A stretch of DNA of 50,098 nucleotides from Listeria costaricensis (GCF_900183385.1 NZ_FXUT01000015.1:1-50098); one strand, 5' to 3'. Numbered from the stretch's first letter, positions 32,243-41,251 are shown. Notes: generated by a model from the sequence alone, not told the origin. Made by a program: numbers and translations.

Positions 32243-33847
32243 ATGCGGGAGTTTTTGTCATTTAGTATTGAAAGCACCTATATTGCTTTTGGTATTGTTA
32301 CGGAAATGGGCAGCGTTGTTGAAAGCTCAGTGATCGAATACAACAACCGCCTAACTGGTCCGGAAATTGTCACGACGATTATCCGCATCGCCAAAGAATA
32401 TCATGCGCGGGGAATTTCGGGGCTTACAATTAGTACAGCCGGCCAAGTAGATGCGAATCGTGGCGAAATTCTTTACGCATCTGAACATATTTCTGATTAT
32501 ACGGGAGTTAAATTAAAAAGCTTGATTGAAGCAGAGACTCATATACCTGTGGAAGTTCAAAATGATGTCAATGCATCGGCTTTGGCAGAATCTTGGCTGG
32601 GCGTAGCAAAAGATGTTCAAAGTCTGTTTTATTTGTCTATTGGAACAGGCGTTGGTGGCAGTTATATCATTGATAATAAGCTGTATGCCGGACATAGTTT
32701 TAGCGCGGGTGAGATTGGCTATCTGCCCATCAAGCAGCACTATTTGGAAGATTTGGGTTCCATGCACGCCTTGCAGACACAAATTGCCGAACAACTGAAC
32801 TTGCCGCTTAAATCTGTCACAGTGGCTGATATTGTAAGCAAATATGAGCAGGGGGAGACCGTTTATGTAGAAGCAGTGGATGCTTTTGTAGATGTTATTG
32901 CCCAAGCGCTAGCAACGATTGTTTATATACTTAATCCAGAATTGATTGTGATTGGCGGAGAGGTTAAAAATAACCGTTCGTTCTTTCAACCGCGCTTCAG
33001 TCAGGCCTTAGCCAATAAACTGCTCCCTAATTTCCGCAAGAATATTCGGCTGGAAATCGCAGACACATTGAAGAAAACACGTTTAGTGGGTGCCGTTCGG
33101 AATTTCTTACTGCAAGAAAGCAATTTACCACTTAGGAACTTTCTGACCCTTGTCGAGCAAAAAAGAGCTACTTTTACCAAAAGAGAAACGATTATTGCTG
33201 ACTTTATTCTAAATAATATGGAGCGGGTGCCAGCCCTCACCATTTCGGAGATGGCCAAGCAAGTAGATGTTTCGGATCCAACTATCACACGTTTTTGCCG
33301 GAAGATTGGTGTAAGCTCATTTAATGAATTAAAAATGATGGCTAAAACCGCACAAGCCAGCAGTAAACTATACGAAGGAAATAGGAACCGGCTGCCATTT
33401 AGAAGTATTTACGAAAATGCCATGATTGCAGTTGAAAATGAACTGAAAACAGAGCAGGGGCAAGCGCTAGTAAATATGGTCGGGCAACAGAAGCAGCTTT
33501 ATTTTTTGGCGTATGACATGGAGCCGCAGCAATTTTCCGAGATTCAACGGATGTTTTTACAGAAGAATTACATTGTGACGTCCTTTTTAGGAAATGAAGC
33601 GATTGAAGCTGCTGAAAAAGCACTTCCTCAAGATGCCTTCATTATGTACTTTTTTAGAGAAAATGACGCAGCTAAGCAAAAGAAAAACATGTATCAATTG
33701 CTGCAAAAACGTTCTAATGCGCTAGGTATCAGTGAGGTTCATTTTACAGAGACGGTCCAGCCAATGATCACACTACCAGTAATGGCTGGCAACATGAACT
33801 TCGCATTGACTTATTTTTTCCAACTACTAATCGAGATGATCGAATAA
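32243..33847 (+). CDS. ROK-RpiR fusion: pseudokinase-linked regulator
   Basis: 534 residues with an unusual order: ROK domain (about 1-291), RpiR helix-turn-helix (about 295-372, ISEMAKQVDVSDPTITRFCR) and a divergent SIS-like domain (about 385-534). The ROK part is close to the preceding kinase (TAGQVD, GEIGYLPI, catalytic Asp108 in VQNDVNASALAE), but the ATP motif DIGGT is replaced by SIEST, so phosphoryl transfer is doubtful. It is probably a sugar-binding sensor controlling this operon. I start at ATG 32243; AAAGGA is 12 bases upstream. Common ROK repressors have an N-terminal winged helix instead. Confidence 0.88.
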   Translation: MREFLSFSIESTYIAFGIVTEMGSVVESSVIEYNNRLTGPEIVTTIIRIAKEYHARGISGLTISTAGQVDANRGEILYASEHISDYTGVKLKSLIEAETHIPVEVQNDVNASALAESWLGVAKDVQSLFYLSIGTGVGGSYIIDNKLYAGHSFSAGEIGYLPIKQHYLEDLGSMHALQTQIAEQLNLPLKSVTVADIVSKYEQGETVYVEAVDAFVDVIAQALATIVYILNPELIVIGGEVKNNRSFFQPRFSQALANKLLPNFRKNIRLEIADTLKKTRLVGAVRNFLLQESNLPLRNFLTLVEQKRATFTKRETIIADFILNNMERVPALTISEMAKQVDVSDPTITRFCRKIGVSSFNELKMMAKTAQASSKLYEGNRNRLPFRSIYENAMIAVENELKTEQGQALVNMVGQQKQLYFLAYDMEPQQFSEIQRMFLQKNYIVTSFLGNEAIEAAEKALPQDAFIMYFFRENDAAKQKKNMYQLLQKRSNALGISEVHFTETVQPMITLPVMAGNMNFALTYFFQLLIEMIE

Positions 33848-33859
33848 TAAGCCAAATAA

Positions 33860-33926
33860 AGAGAATCCGTCATCAAGCAATCGAAAGCATTTCTTACAAT
33901 GCCCATTGCTTGATGATGGATTCTCT
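33860..33926. terminator. Bidirectional terminator between the two convergent operons
   Basis: AGAGAATCC-G-TCATCAAGCAAT (33860-33881) pairs with its complement at 33905-33926 over 22 positions with one mismatch, with an inner GCATT/AATGC stem in the loop. Both ends run into T-rich sequence, so it serves the ROK-RpiR operon and the Mrp operon. Confidence 0.9.
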
Positions 33927-33948
33927 CTTTATTATGTCTAAAACGAAC

Positions 33949-34518
33949 TCATTTCTCTTCCGACTCGTCCTGCTCAATAATCTCATGCTCGGAATCATCG
34001 GACTGTTCTTCAATCGTCTGTTCCTCCCGTTCGCGTTCAGCGTCCTCCTGCTCCTCGTAAGCATCGATCTCTTCTGCGCGTAATTCCCAGTCCAGCCGAT
34101 CTTCCAGCGCTTCCTTCTCCTGCCGCGCTTTTTCGATCTGCTCTTGACGAATGATCAAATTCTTCCGCTGCTTGATATCGTCTTTTTTGACGGAACGCAA
34201 CTGGTCACGAATCCGAATCGCAAGGGGAACGCCCGTATCATAAGCGGCCCGGTTGATCAGATGGGAGGCGACCGGCGTTGTCAAAAAGATGAACAGAATC
34301 GCCAGCAATACCCGCGCATTAAAACCTTCCCCTGAATGGAAAAAATAGCCGACCGTTGCAAAAAGCAACAAACTGACGCCAAACGTATTGCTGATTCCGG
34401 CCGCATGCGTTCTTGTGTAAACGTCTGGAAGGCGAATCACACCAACTGCCGACAAAATGCTGAGCAGTCCGCTGATTATGATCATGACAGAAATAATAAT
34501 CTCAATTATCACGTTCAC
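33949..34518 (-). CDS. mrpG: Mrp Na+/H+ antiporter subunit G
   Basis: 189 residues. Three hydrophobic segments at the N-terminus match MrpG/PhaG (GLLSILSAVGVIRLPDVYTRTHAAG is the family core). After about residue 115 comes a long charged tail rich in Glu, Gln and Asp, including EEQTIEEQSDDSEHEI; standard MrpG is ~120 residues, so this tail is an extension. The start is GTG 34518 with GAAGGTGAT ahead. Last gene of the seven-gene operon. Confidence 0.93.
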   Translation of the reverse strand: MNVIIEIIISVMIIISGLLSILSAVGVIRLPDVYTRTHAAGISNTFGVSLLLFATVGYFFHSGEGFNARVLLAILFIFLTTPVASHLINRAAYDTGVPLAIRIRDQLRSVKKDDIKQRKNLIIRQEQIEKARQEKEALEDRLDWELRAEEIDAYEEQEDAEREREEQTIEEQSDDSEHEIIEQDESEEK

Positions 34519-34789
34519 GTTCGATCACCTTCCCTTTCTCAATGAATTTGGCAAATGAAACCGTCCCGATAAAAGCCAGCAGTGCGATTAACAAAATAAC
34601 ATCCAAATAGGCATTCGTATCATAAAACATGGAAAGCAGAGCGACAATGGCGACCAGATTCATACCAATCGAGTCCAGCGCGACAACTTTATCCGAAGTG
34701 GTCGGTCCTTTCAAAATGCGATAGAGATAAAGAAAAATCGAAATCGAGTAAAGCAGCAGCCCAATTGAAAGTGCAATTTTTAAAATCAT
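34502..34789 (-). CDS. mrpF: Mrp Na+/H+ antiporter subunit F
   Basis: 95 residues with three membrane segments, typical MrpF (RILKGPTTSDKVVALDSIGMNLVAIVALLSMF is the family core). GGAGGTG precedes the ATG, which overlaps the mrpE stop (ATGA). It overlaps mrpG by 17 bases. Part of the membrane antiporter complex for Na+ and alkali tolerance. Confidence 0.95.
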   Translation of the reverse strand: MILKIALSIGLLLYSISIFLYLYRILKGPTTSDKVVALDSIGMNLVAIVALLSMFYDTNAYLDVILLIALLAFIGTVSFAKFIEKGKVIERERDN

Positions 34790-35265
34790 CCGTGGAACAC
34801 CTCCATGATCGCCCCTTCATAAGAATTCCGGATCGTGGCGATTTCCTCTTCAATATTCGGCACATGCAGCGAGTGAACATAGATGGCTTTGTAATCATCA
34901 GAAATCGTAATGGAAAGCGTCCCCGGCGTCAGTGTGATCATCAGTGCCAGCATTGTGACCTCCCAATCCGTCTCAAGCATCGTATCATAACGGAAAATAC
35001 CCGGCCGAATATTCATATCCTTTTTCAAAACAATCCGGCTGACATGAATCGTCGAAACAATCAAATCGTGCAGAAAGTTGTAGAGCAGTTTGACAAGTGC
35101 CAGCAGTCGGAACACGTAAAATGTCGTGCCCAGAAAGCGCCGCATGAAAAACAGCAGAATAACGCCAATGAAAAACCCAACAAAAAAGGTGCCAAAGGTG
35201 AAGGATGATTCAAGGAACATCCACAAGCAGGCAAGAATCAAATTGATTATCAGTTGAAAAGCCAT
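34786..35265 (-). CDS. mrpE: Mrp Na+/H+ antiporter subunit E
   Basis: 159 residues, the usual MrpE length, with two or three N-terminal membrane segments and a cytoplasmic C-terminal half (LALMITLTPGTLSITISDD is the conserved region). AAGGAGTG precedes the ATG. 6 bases separate it from the mrpD stop, and it overlaps mrpF by 4 bases. Confidence 0.95.
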   Translation of the reverse strand: MAFQLIINLILACLWMFLESSFTFGTFFVGFFIGVILLFFMRRFLGTTFYVFRLLALVKLLYNFLHDLIVSTIHVSRIVLKKDMNIRPGIFRYDTMLETDWEVTMLALMITLTPGTLSITISDDYKAIYVHSLHVPNIEEEIATIRNSYEGAIMEVFHG

Positions 35266-35271
35266 GAACCA

Positions 35272-36762
35272 TCACTCCTTAAAGACGGCGTTGATATAGA
35301 TACTCGGATCAATCAAAGAGTCAACCGCCTGTGAAATATAAGGCAGCATCAGCTCCGAGCAAACGCCGTATAATATTGAAATCGATAACAAAATGACAAC
35401 GGGCAGCATCATTTTCCGGTAAGGGATTTTTAGATTGAAATTCCCCTGCTTGCCGCCCCAGAAGCCACGTGTGAACACTTTGATCAGCGACATTAGGACA
35501 AACAGGCTCGACAGAAGGACGATCACGCCGCCAACGATCATTCCCGCCGAAAATGAGCCCTCGACAATCAGCAGTTTCCCGAAGAAGCCACTAAGCGGTG
35601 GAATTCCGGAAAGCCCCAGAATTGCAATGAAGAAAGCCCAGCCGAGCGACGGTTTGACGGTCATGAGCCCGCTGAATTTCTTGACACTGGAATAGCCGGT
35701 AATCGCCATGACGACACCCACAATTAGGAAAAGCGCCGCCTTGATAATCATATCATGGATTAGATAGAAAACCGCACCAGTCATTGCTTCACGTGACATA
35801 AGCGAGACGCTGAACAGGATGACCCCGATGGCAATCAAAATATTATAAATCACAATCGTTTTTAAATCATAGTAGCTCATTGCGCCAATTACACCCAGAA
35901 TGATCGTGATGATCGCCAAAATCCCGAGCAGCGGCAGAACAAAATCGGACAGCTGATAGAAAAACAGCGAGTAGGTTCGCATGATGGCATAGACGCCAAC
36001 TTTTGTCAGCAGTCCGCCGAATAGTGCCAGAATGGGGATTGGCGGTGCAAAATAGGAACCTGGCAGCCAGAAGTAGAGCGGAAACAGCCCGGCCTTGAGT
36101 CCGAACACAAACAGGAACATCACGGCGACGACGCTGATCATGCCGTAGTTGCCGCTACCATCAAGCGCCGCAATCTTTTGGGAAATATCCGCCATGTTCA
36201 GAGTGCCAATCATTGAATAGAGCAGGGCGATCGCCACAACAAAAAATGCAGAGCCCACAACATTGATCAGAAGATATTTGATGGTGGCTTTCAGTTGGAT
36301 TTTCGTCCCACCGATTACAAGCAGTACGTATGACGACATCAGCATGACCTCGAAGAAAACAAACAGGTTGAAAATATCACCCGTCAAAAACGAGCCGTTC
36401 ACACCGACCATCATAAATAGGATTACCGCATAGTAGAGGAACTTTTCACGCGGCTTTCCGATCGTATAGAAGGAATAAATGACCACGCAGTTCAGGACAA
36501 TACTGGAAGTCGTCACTAGGAGAAGGGCCAGCATATCGCCAACCATGGTAATCCCAAAAGGTGCGTCCCAGTTGCCGATATTCAGCGTCATAATCCCATT
36601 TTTGTGTACATAAAAGACTAGAAATAGGGAGGCCAGAAACAGCAGAATACTGAAAATCAGTGCAACAGTTCGCTGGAGATAGATCCGTTTTGGTAAAATC
36701 ATCAGTAAAATTGCACCGAAAAACGGAATCAAAATCGGCATCAGTACAAGGTTATTCGTCAT
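35272..36762 (-). CDS. mrpD: Mrp Na+/H+ antiporter subunit D
   Basis: 496 residues and about 14 membrane segments, homologous to complex I subunit NuoM/N. The conserved glutamate is in FFEVMLMSSYVLLV, and KAGLFPLYFWLPGSYFAPP contains the conserved lysine/proton-path region. I start at MTNNLVLMPILIP (ATG 36762), which overlaps the mrpC stop; in-frame ATGs further upstream are possible. Confidence 0.95.
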   Translation of the reverse strand: MTNNLVLMPILIPFFGAILLMILPKRIYLQRTVALIFSILLFLASLFLVFYVHKNGIMTLNIGNWDAPFGITMVGDMLALLLVTTSSIVLNCVVIYSFYTIGKPREKFLYYAVILFMMVGVNGSFLTGDIFNLFVFFEVMLMSSYVLLVIGGTKIQLKATIKYLLINVVGSAFFVVAIALLYSMIGTLNMADISQKIAALDGSGNYGMISVVAVMFLFVFGLKAGLFPLYFWLPGSYFAPPIPILALFGGLLTKVGVYAIMRTYSLFFYQLSDFVLPLLGILAIITIILGVIGAMSYYDLKTIVIYNILIAIGVILFSVSLMSREAMTGAVFYLIHDMIIKAALFLIVGVVMAITGYSSVKKFSGLMTVKPSLGWAFFIAILGLSGIPPLSGFFGKLLIVEGSFSAGMIVGGVIVLLSSLFVLMSLIKVFTRGFWGGKQGNFNLKIPYRKMMLPVVILLSISILYGVCSELMLPYISQAVDSLIDPSIYINAVFKE

Positions 36763-37099
36763 CGGCTTCATGTCCTCTCGTTTTCGATACACTTTCACTA
36801 TCCAGTTCCTGATAAGCCCGGTAAGCCAGTACTAGGAAGAAGGCCGTTACACCAAAGCCAATCACAATGGCTGTTAAAATTAAGGCTTGCGGAATCGGGT
36901 CATTGTAGGCAGTGGTCACCTTTAAACCTAAGATGGGTGCCTCGCCGCGCTTCAAGCCGCCCATTGTCAAAACGAGCAAGTTGACACCGTGGCTTAAAAT
37001 GGCCGTGCCGATAATGATCCGAAGCAAACTTTTCGATAAAATTAAATAGACAGCAGCAGCAAACATTAAACCGATGAGGATCGACATTAAAAGTTCCAT
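36752..37099 (-). CDS. mrpC: Mrp Na+/H+ antiporter subunit C
   Basis: 115 residues, three membrane segments, NuoK-like (LLRIIIGTAILSHGVNLLVLT; DPIPQALILTAIVIGFG is the family signature). It starts in a TAATG overlap with mrpB. Confidence 0.95.
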   Translation of the reverse strand: MELLMSILIGLMFAAAVYLILSKSLLRIIIGTAILSHGVNLLVLTMGGLKRGEAPILGLKVTTAYNDPIPQALILTAIVIGFGVTAFFLVLAYRAYQELDSESVSKTRGHEADDE

Positions 37100-37521
37100 T
37101 AGTCACTCTCCCCAATCGATTGAATGATGGTCAGTGTCACACCAACGACGACCAGATAGACACCTAGATCAAACAGAGTGGCCGTGTGAAGGGAGACATC
37201 ACCAAGGATGGGCAAGTCGATATGTGTATACTTATGCGTCAAAAATGCATCTCCCGTCAGAATCCCAATCAGCCCCGTTCCAAGTGCAAACAGAAGTCCG
37301 ATCCCCGTCAGCATGATCGTATTGATATTGAGCATGCTTTTGACTGTTTTTGTATCATAAGCAAGAAACATCAGCGTAATCGCACCGGCACTCGTAAGCC
37401 CAGCCACAAAGCCGCCGCCGGGATTATAGTGTCCCGCAAGAAATAAATGAAGCGAGAACAAGAAAATGATGAACGCCACAACTTTTGTGACATTTCTCAG
37501 CAAGACGTCATTGGTTTTCAT
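37099..37521 (-). CDS. mrpB: Mrp Na+/H+ antiporter subunit B
   Basis: 140 residues, four membrane segments, MnhB family (LFLAGHYNPGGGFVAGL is the signature; LPILGDVSLHTATLFDLGVY). AGGAGGG precedes the ATG, which lies 14 bases inside the end of mrpA. Confidence 0.95.
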   Translation of the reverse strand: MKTNDVLLRNVTKVVAFIIFLFSLHLFLAGHYNPGGGFVAGLTSAGAITLMFLAYDTKTVKSMLNINTIMLTGIGLLFALGTGLIGILTGDAFLTHKYTHIDLPILGDVSLHTATLFDLGVYLVVVGVTLTIIQSIGESD

Positions 37522-39919
37522 CTTTTTCCCTCCTCTTTGTTAAACGTAATTTAATCATCGCATAAATGCCAATGGAAGCAATTGCCAGAACCGCCGTTTC
37601 AAACAGTGTATCAAAGCCCCGGAAGTCAACCAGAATCACATTGACAACATTTTTTCCGCCCGCTTCTTTATAGGCATTGTCTAAATAGTACTGCGAAATC
37701 GAATCATAGAAAGTCGTATCAAATGCAGAAAGCGCAATGAGCGTCACTGTCACGCCGACCCCGATACTTAAAATCGTTTTGACCGAGAACCATTTCGGCT
37801 TTTCCTCAATATTACTGAATTGCGGCAGATGATAAAAGACCAGCAGATAAAGCACAACAGAAATCGTCTCGATCACGAGCTGCGTCAGCGCCAGATCCGG
37901 CGCCCGCGAAATAATGAAGAAAATACTCACCGTATAACCCATGGCTCCGAGTAAAATGATCGAAGTGATACGCGATTTGGAAAAAACCGTTCCGATCAAA
38001 GTCACCAGAATGACCGCCGCTAAAACAAAATCAACCGCCGTTACCGGTGTCATGGCACTAAAGTTAAAATTAAAGGCATCCGTTATAAACATGGTGCCGA
38101 TAATCAAAATAATAAAAGCCGTCAGCATGTAGTTCAAATAAGTCCGCAGCCAGCCAGTCATGATCCACATCGTCGTCCGGTATGAGCCCTGTTCCAAATA
38201 AAACATACTCGCATCATAAGCACGGCCAATTCGCAGCTTCTTCGGCACGCGCGTCGTAATCCAAGGCTTCCAGTAGCGATTCGTCTTGTAAAGCAGGGTC
38301 CCAACGATGACCACACCAATCGTCATTAATAGTGCCGGCGTGATGCCATGCCATAGACTGATATGAATGGAAAAATCGCTGTCCGCCGCTCCCAGTGTTG
38401 GAACGATCGCTTTAACAGCCGGCTCTAAAATCGGCGCGGCAATCAGATTCGGAAAAATCCCGATTAGAACGACCAGAAAGGCCAGAATGCAAGGTGGAAG
38501 AAGCAGTCCGAGCGGTGCTTCATGTGGTTTTTTCGGCAGCAAGTAAGGCTTATTTTTACCCGTAAAGGTTTTGAAGAAAATAATCATACTGTAGACAAAT
38601 GTAAACACGCTGGCAATCCAAGCAATCACCGGAAGTAGAACGCCCCAAGTGTCGGCATTCCAAAGATTCATGTGCACAATATCCGTCATGCTTTCAAAGA
38701 ACATCTCTTTACTCAAGAAACCGTTAAACGGCGGCAGACCAGCCATCGCGAACGTCCCGATAAAAGCGATCGTAGCAGTAATCGGCATGATTCGCATTAA
38801 CCCGCCAAGACGCCGAATGTCGCGCGTCCCCGTTTCATGGTCGACGATCCCGACCATCATAAACAAACTTCCTTTGAAAGTCGCATGGTTGAACAAGTGG
38901 AACACAGCCGCCACAATCGCTGCTGCATAAAATTCCTCGTTGCCAAAATGCAGACTGAGCGCCCCGACCCCGAGCAGGGACATAATCAAACCAAGCTGGC
39001 TAATCGTCGAGTAGGCCAAAATGGCTTTCAAGTCATTCTTCTTGGTTGCATTGATGGAGCCCCAAAGCAGCGTAACAATCCCCACAATCGAGACCGTCCA
39101 AAACCAGACCTCGGATACAGCGAAAAGTGGCGTAAAACGGGCGACAATATAAATCCCCGCCTTAACCATCGTAGCCGAATGCAGATAGGCGCTGACAGGA
39201 GTCGGAGCTTCCATCGCATCAGGCAGCCAAACGTGGAACGGCACCTGAGCTGATTTGGTAAATGCACCGAGCAAAATGAAAATCATCGCAGGGACAAAAA
39301 GCGGATTCCCCGCAATCGCCGGCCCGCTGGCAATGATTTCCCGAACAGAAAAGCTGTCCGTCATGATGTGCAGCAGAATAAAGCCGCCGAGCATCATCAA
39401 ACCGCCAAACACCGTGATCATCATCGACTTTCTGGCCCCATAACGCGACCGCTCCCGATGATACCAGTAACCAATCAAAAGGAATGAACTGATCGACGTC
39501 ATTTCCCAAAATAGGTAGAGCACAATCAAGTTGTCACTGAGCACAACCCCCAGCATGGCCGACATAAAAATCATCAGAAACGCATAAAAATTATTCAGCC
39601 GCTCCGTTTTTTTACCCAGATAATAGATCGAATAGAAAACGACCAGCGACCCGATCCCCGTGATGAGGAGGGCAAAGAGCAGACTCAGACCGTCCACAAC
39701 GACTGTAAAATTAATCCCGAAGCTTGGAATCCAGGGCATTGTGGCAGTTGTCGACTGGTGCATCGTTTTGGGAATAAAACTGCAGAAATAAATGAAAAGC
39801 AAGACAGGAATCGGCAGCACCAGCCAACCTGTATGAATTTTTTTGGTCCACTTATAAACGAGCGGAATCAAAAGTGCCGCAAAAAATGGCAGCAAAATAG
39901 CAACATGCAGTAAAGACAA
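37508..39919 (-). CDS. mrpA: Mrp Na+/H+ antiporter subunit A
   Basis: 803 residues, the normal length for MrpA (about 770-805), with about 20 membrane segments. The N-terminal two thirds are NuoL-like (LFWEMTSISSFLLIGYWYH; FHVWLPDAMEAPTPVSAYLHS), followed by the MrpA-specific C-terminal part (APDLALTQLVIETISVVLYLL). The start is TTG 39919 with AAAAGGAGGAG ahead. First gene of the minus-strand operon A-B-C-D-E-F-G, which makes a proton-driven Na+ exporter in the cell membrane. GC content is visibly higher than in the island. Confidence 0.96.
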   Translation of the reverse strand: MSLLHVAILLPFFAALLIPLVYKWTKKIHTGWLVLPIPVLLFIYFCSFIPKTMHQSTTATMPWIPSFGINFTVVVDGLSLLFALLITGIGSLVVFYSIYYLGKKTERLNNFYAFLMIFMSAMLGVVLSDNLIVLYLFWEMTSISSFLLIGYWYHRERSRYGARKSMMITVFGGLMMLGGFILLHIMTDSFSVREIIASGPAIAGNPLFVPAMIFILLGAFTKSAQVPFHVWLPDAMEAPTPVSAYLHSATMVKAGIYIVARFTPLFAVSEVWFWTVSIVGIVTLLWGSINATKKNDLKAILAYSTISQLGLIMSLLGVGALSLHFGNEEFYAAAIVAAVFHLFNHATFKGSLFMMVGIVDHETGTRDIRRLGGLMRIMPITATIAFIGTFAMAGLPPFNGFLSKEMFFESMTDIVHMNLWNADTWGVLLPVIAWIASVFTFVYSMIIFFKTFTGKNKPYLLPKKPHEAPLGLLLPPCILAFLVVLIGIFPNLIAAPILEPAVKAIVPTLGAADSDFSIHISLWHGITPALLMTIGVVIVGTLLYKTNRYWKPWITTRVPKKLRIGRAYDASMFYLEQGSYRTTMWIMTGWLRTYLNYMLTAFIILIIGTMFITDAFNFNFSAMTPVTAVDFVLAAVILVTLIGTVFSKSRITSIILLGAMGYTVSIFFIISRAPDLALTQLVIETISVVLYLLVFYHLPQFSNIEEKPKWFSVKTILSIGVGVTVTLIALSAFDTTFYDSISQYYLDNAYKEAGGKNVVNVILVDFRGFDTLFETAVLAIASIGIYAMIKLRLTKRREKDENQ

Positions 39920-40070
39920 ATCGGCTCCTCCTTTTAATTTTATCTATCTAACCAGCCGAAAGAAGTCCAATCTAATGGCTGAAATAAGCAAAACAACATT
40001 CAAAAAGCAAGCAAGTACTTACATTTCTTTTCTTTGATAAAAAAATGCTTGAAAAAGAAAGCACAAATTT

Positions 40071-40079
40071 ATTATAGCA
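40071..40079 (-). promoter_or_regulatory. Promoter of the mrp operon
   Basis: On the minus strand TGCTATAAT is a perfect extended -10 box. The -35 region is a T-run. The transcript would start near 40064 and carry a ~145-base leader before the mrpA TTG; I see no clear riboswitch in it. Confidence 0.6.
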
Positions 40080-40360
40080 CACTTTTTTCCATGAAAAAAA
40101 GATAGACAGCTTAACTTTATAAATGGCGGGCAAGGTTTGAGGACGAATGTTAAATAGGAAGAAAACGCCTATATTTTTGCTAGAGGGCAATCAAAAAATA
40201 AAATTTTACAGATAATGCCCGTTGTCAAACGATGAGAATAAACGATGTCAGAACTGGAAATAGGGCTGCCTTATAAAGTTCATTTTATTTCAAAAAGCAG
40301 TCCATTCATTATAGAATAAAAAAGAGCAAGCCGAAAAGCCATGCGTGAAAAGGAGAAAAC
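40080..40360. other. Intergenic between mrp and cyclophilin genes
   Basis: No gene supported. It holds a near-direct repeat AAACGATG twice (around 40227 and 40242) and an imperfect GGGCTGC/GCAGTCC pair (around 40265-40305). TATAGA near 40312 could be a -10 box for the small membrane peptide gene. Confidence 0.35.
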
Positions 40361-40459
40361 ATGATTAAAAAAATTGTGATTTGGACATTGGCTGTTATAC
40401 TAGTAATGTATCTTGTTGCCGTATTCATCAATCTGCTCATCATCTGGTTCGGCAGCTAA
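40361..40459 (+). CDS. Small single-span membrane peptide
   Basis: 32 residues starting [20 protein letters not shown]: two lysines then one continuous hydrophobic segment, ending FGS. AAAGGAG precedes the ATG at normal spacing. It lies 25 bases before the cyclophilin start and is probably co-transcribed with it. No family recognised; small single-span peptides often regulate a membrane partner. Too small for many gene callers. Confidence 0.65.
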   Translation: MIKKIVIWTLAVILVMYLVAVFINLLIIWFGS

Positions 40460-40484
40460 ATCTAATCAAAGGAGCTATCAATAC

Positions 40485-41072
40485 ATGAACTATCCTCAAT
40501 TATCAAAAGAAATTGCTGAAAACGAAATTTCAGCTGAAATGGTCACAAACCGCGGAACAATCAAATTAAAATTATTCCCAGAAATCGCCCCGAAAACGGT
40601 CGAAAACTTTGTGACACATGCCAAAAATGGCTACTATGACGGTTTGATTTTCCACCGTGTCATTCCTGAATTTATGATTCAAGGCGGCGATCCAGACGGT
40701 CTTGGAACAGGCGGCGAAAGCATCTGGGGCGGCCCATTTGAAGATGAGTTTTCTCGCTATGCATTCAATCTTCGCGGTGCGCTTTCAATGGCCAATGCTG
40801 GCCCGAACACAAACGGCAGCCAATTTTTCATCGTCCAAAAGCCAGATATGCCAGAAGATATGCTGGAACAAATGCAAGCGGTAGGTTTCCCAGCAGAAAT
40901 CATTGAAGCCTACAAAGAAGGCGGCACACCATGGCTTGACGGTCGTCATACGGTTTTCGGTCATGTTGTCGAAGGCCTTGACATCGTGGACAACATTGCA
41001 AATGTCCCAACTGGCGCACAAGACAAACCAGTCAATGACGTCATCATTGAAAAAATCAATATTTTAGATTAA
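40485..41072 (+). CDS. Peptidyl-prolyl cis-trans isomerase, cyclophilin type
   Basis: 195-residue cytoplasmic cyclophilin. The core runs from about residue 17; conserved [15 protein letters not shown] holds the catalytic arginine, and GSQFFIV and [10 protein letters not shown] complete the active site. An insertion around [20 protein letters not shown] is typical of the Bacillus/Listeria group. AAAGGAG precedes ATG 40485; earlier in-frame starts overlap the small membrane peptide gene and are rejected. It catalyses proline isomerisation in protein folding. Confidence 0.95.
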   Translation: MNYPQLSKEIAENEISAEMVTNRGTIKLKLFPEIAPKTVENFVTHAKNGYYDGLIFHRVIPEFMIQGGDPDGLGTGGESIWGGPFEDEFSRYAFNLRGALSMANAGPNTNGSQFFIVQKPDMPEDMLEQMQAVGFPAEIIEAYKEGGTPWLDGRHTVFGHVVEGLDIVDNIANVPTGAQDKPVNDVIIEKINILD

Positions 41073-41092
41073 ATAAGAAAGCGGCTGGGAAA

Positions 41093-41251
41093 TTAGCGCT
41101 CCCAAAAAGATGGATTTTCAGGTCTACCTTTTGGCGGTGCACTATCATACGAGCCGTTTTTTTGAAAAGAACAACAGCTATATCCAGACATAAAGCAAGT
41201 CTTTTGCAAGCCAGAAGAAATGGCGCCATTTTCATTTTTGCGATCAAGCAA
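41093..41251 (-). CDS. Small conserved-position protein between cyclophilin and aspartokinase
   Basis: About 52 residues: LDRKNENGAISSGLQKTCF, then SGYSCCSFQ and a C-terminal PPKGRPENPSFWER. AGAAAGGCG is 7-9 bases before TTG 41251, whereas the longer ATG frame at 41284 starts inside the lysC terminator without a ribosome site. From memory L. monocytogenes has a small gene (lmo2375) at this position. The Cys-Cys pair and lack of hydrophobic segments suggest a small soluble protein. Function unknown. Confidence 0.5.
   Translation of the reverse strand: MLDRKNENGAISSGLQKTCFMSGYSCCSFQKNGSYDSAPPKGRPENPSFWER

Noticed and set aside
37134-39509. Several long open frames opposite the mrpA and mrpB genes
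   Set aside because: They mirror the GC-richer codons of mrp genes; no start signals and no protein-like motifs.
39920-40064. Riboswitch in the mrp leader
   Set aside because: The ~145-base leader shows no recognisable ion or pH riboswitch motif and no terminator.
39972-40190. Open minus-strand frame in the mrpA leader
   Set aside because: It starts upstream of the mrp promoter and has no ribosome site; it is AT-rich leader sequence.
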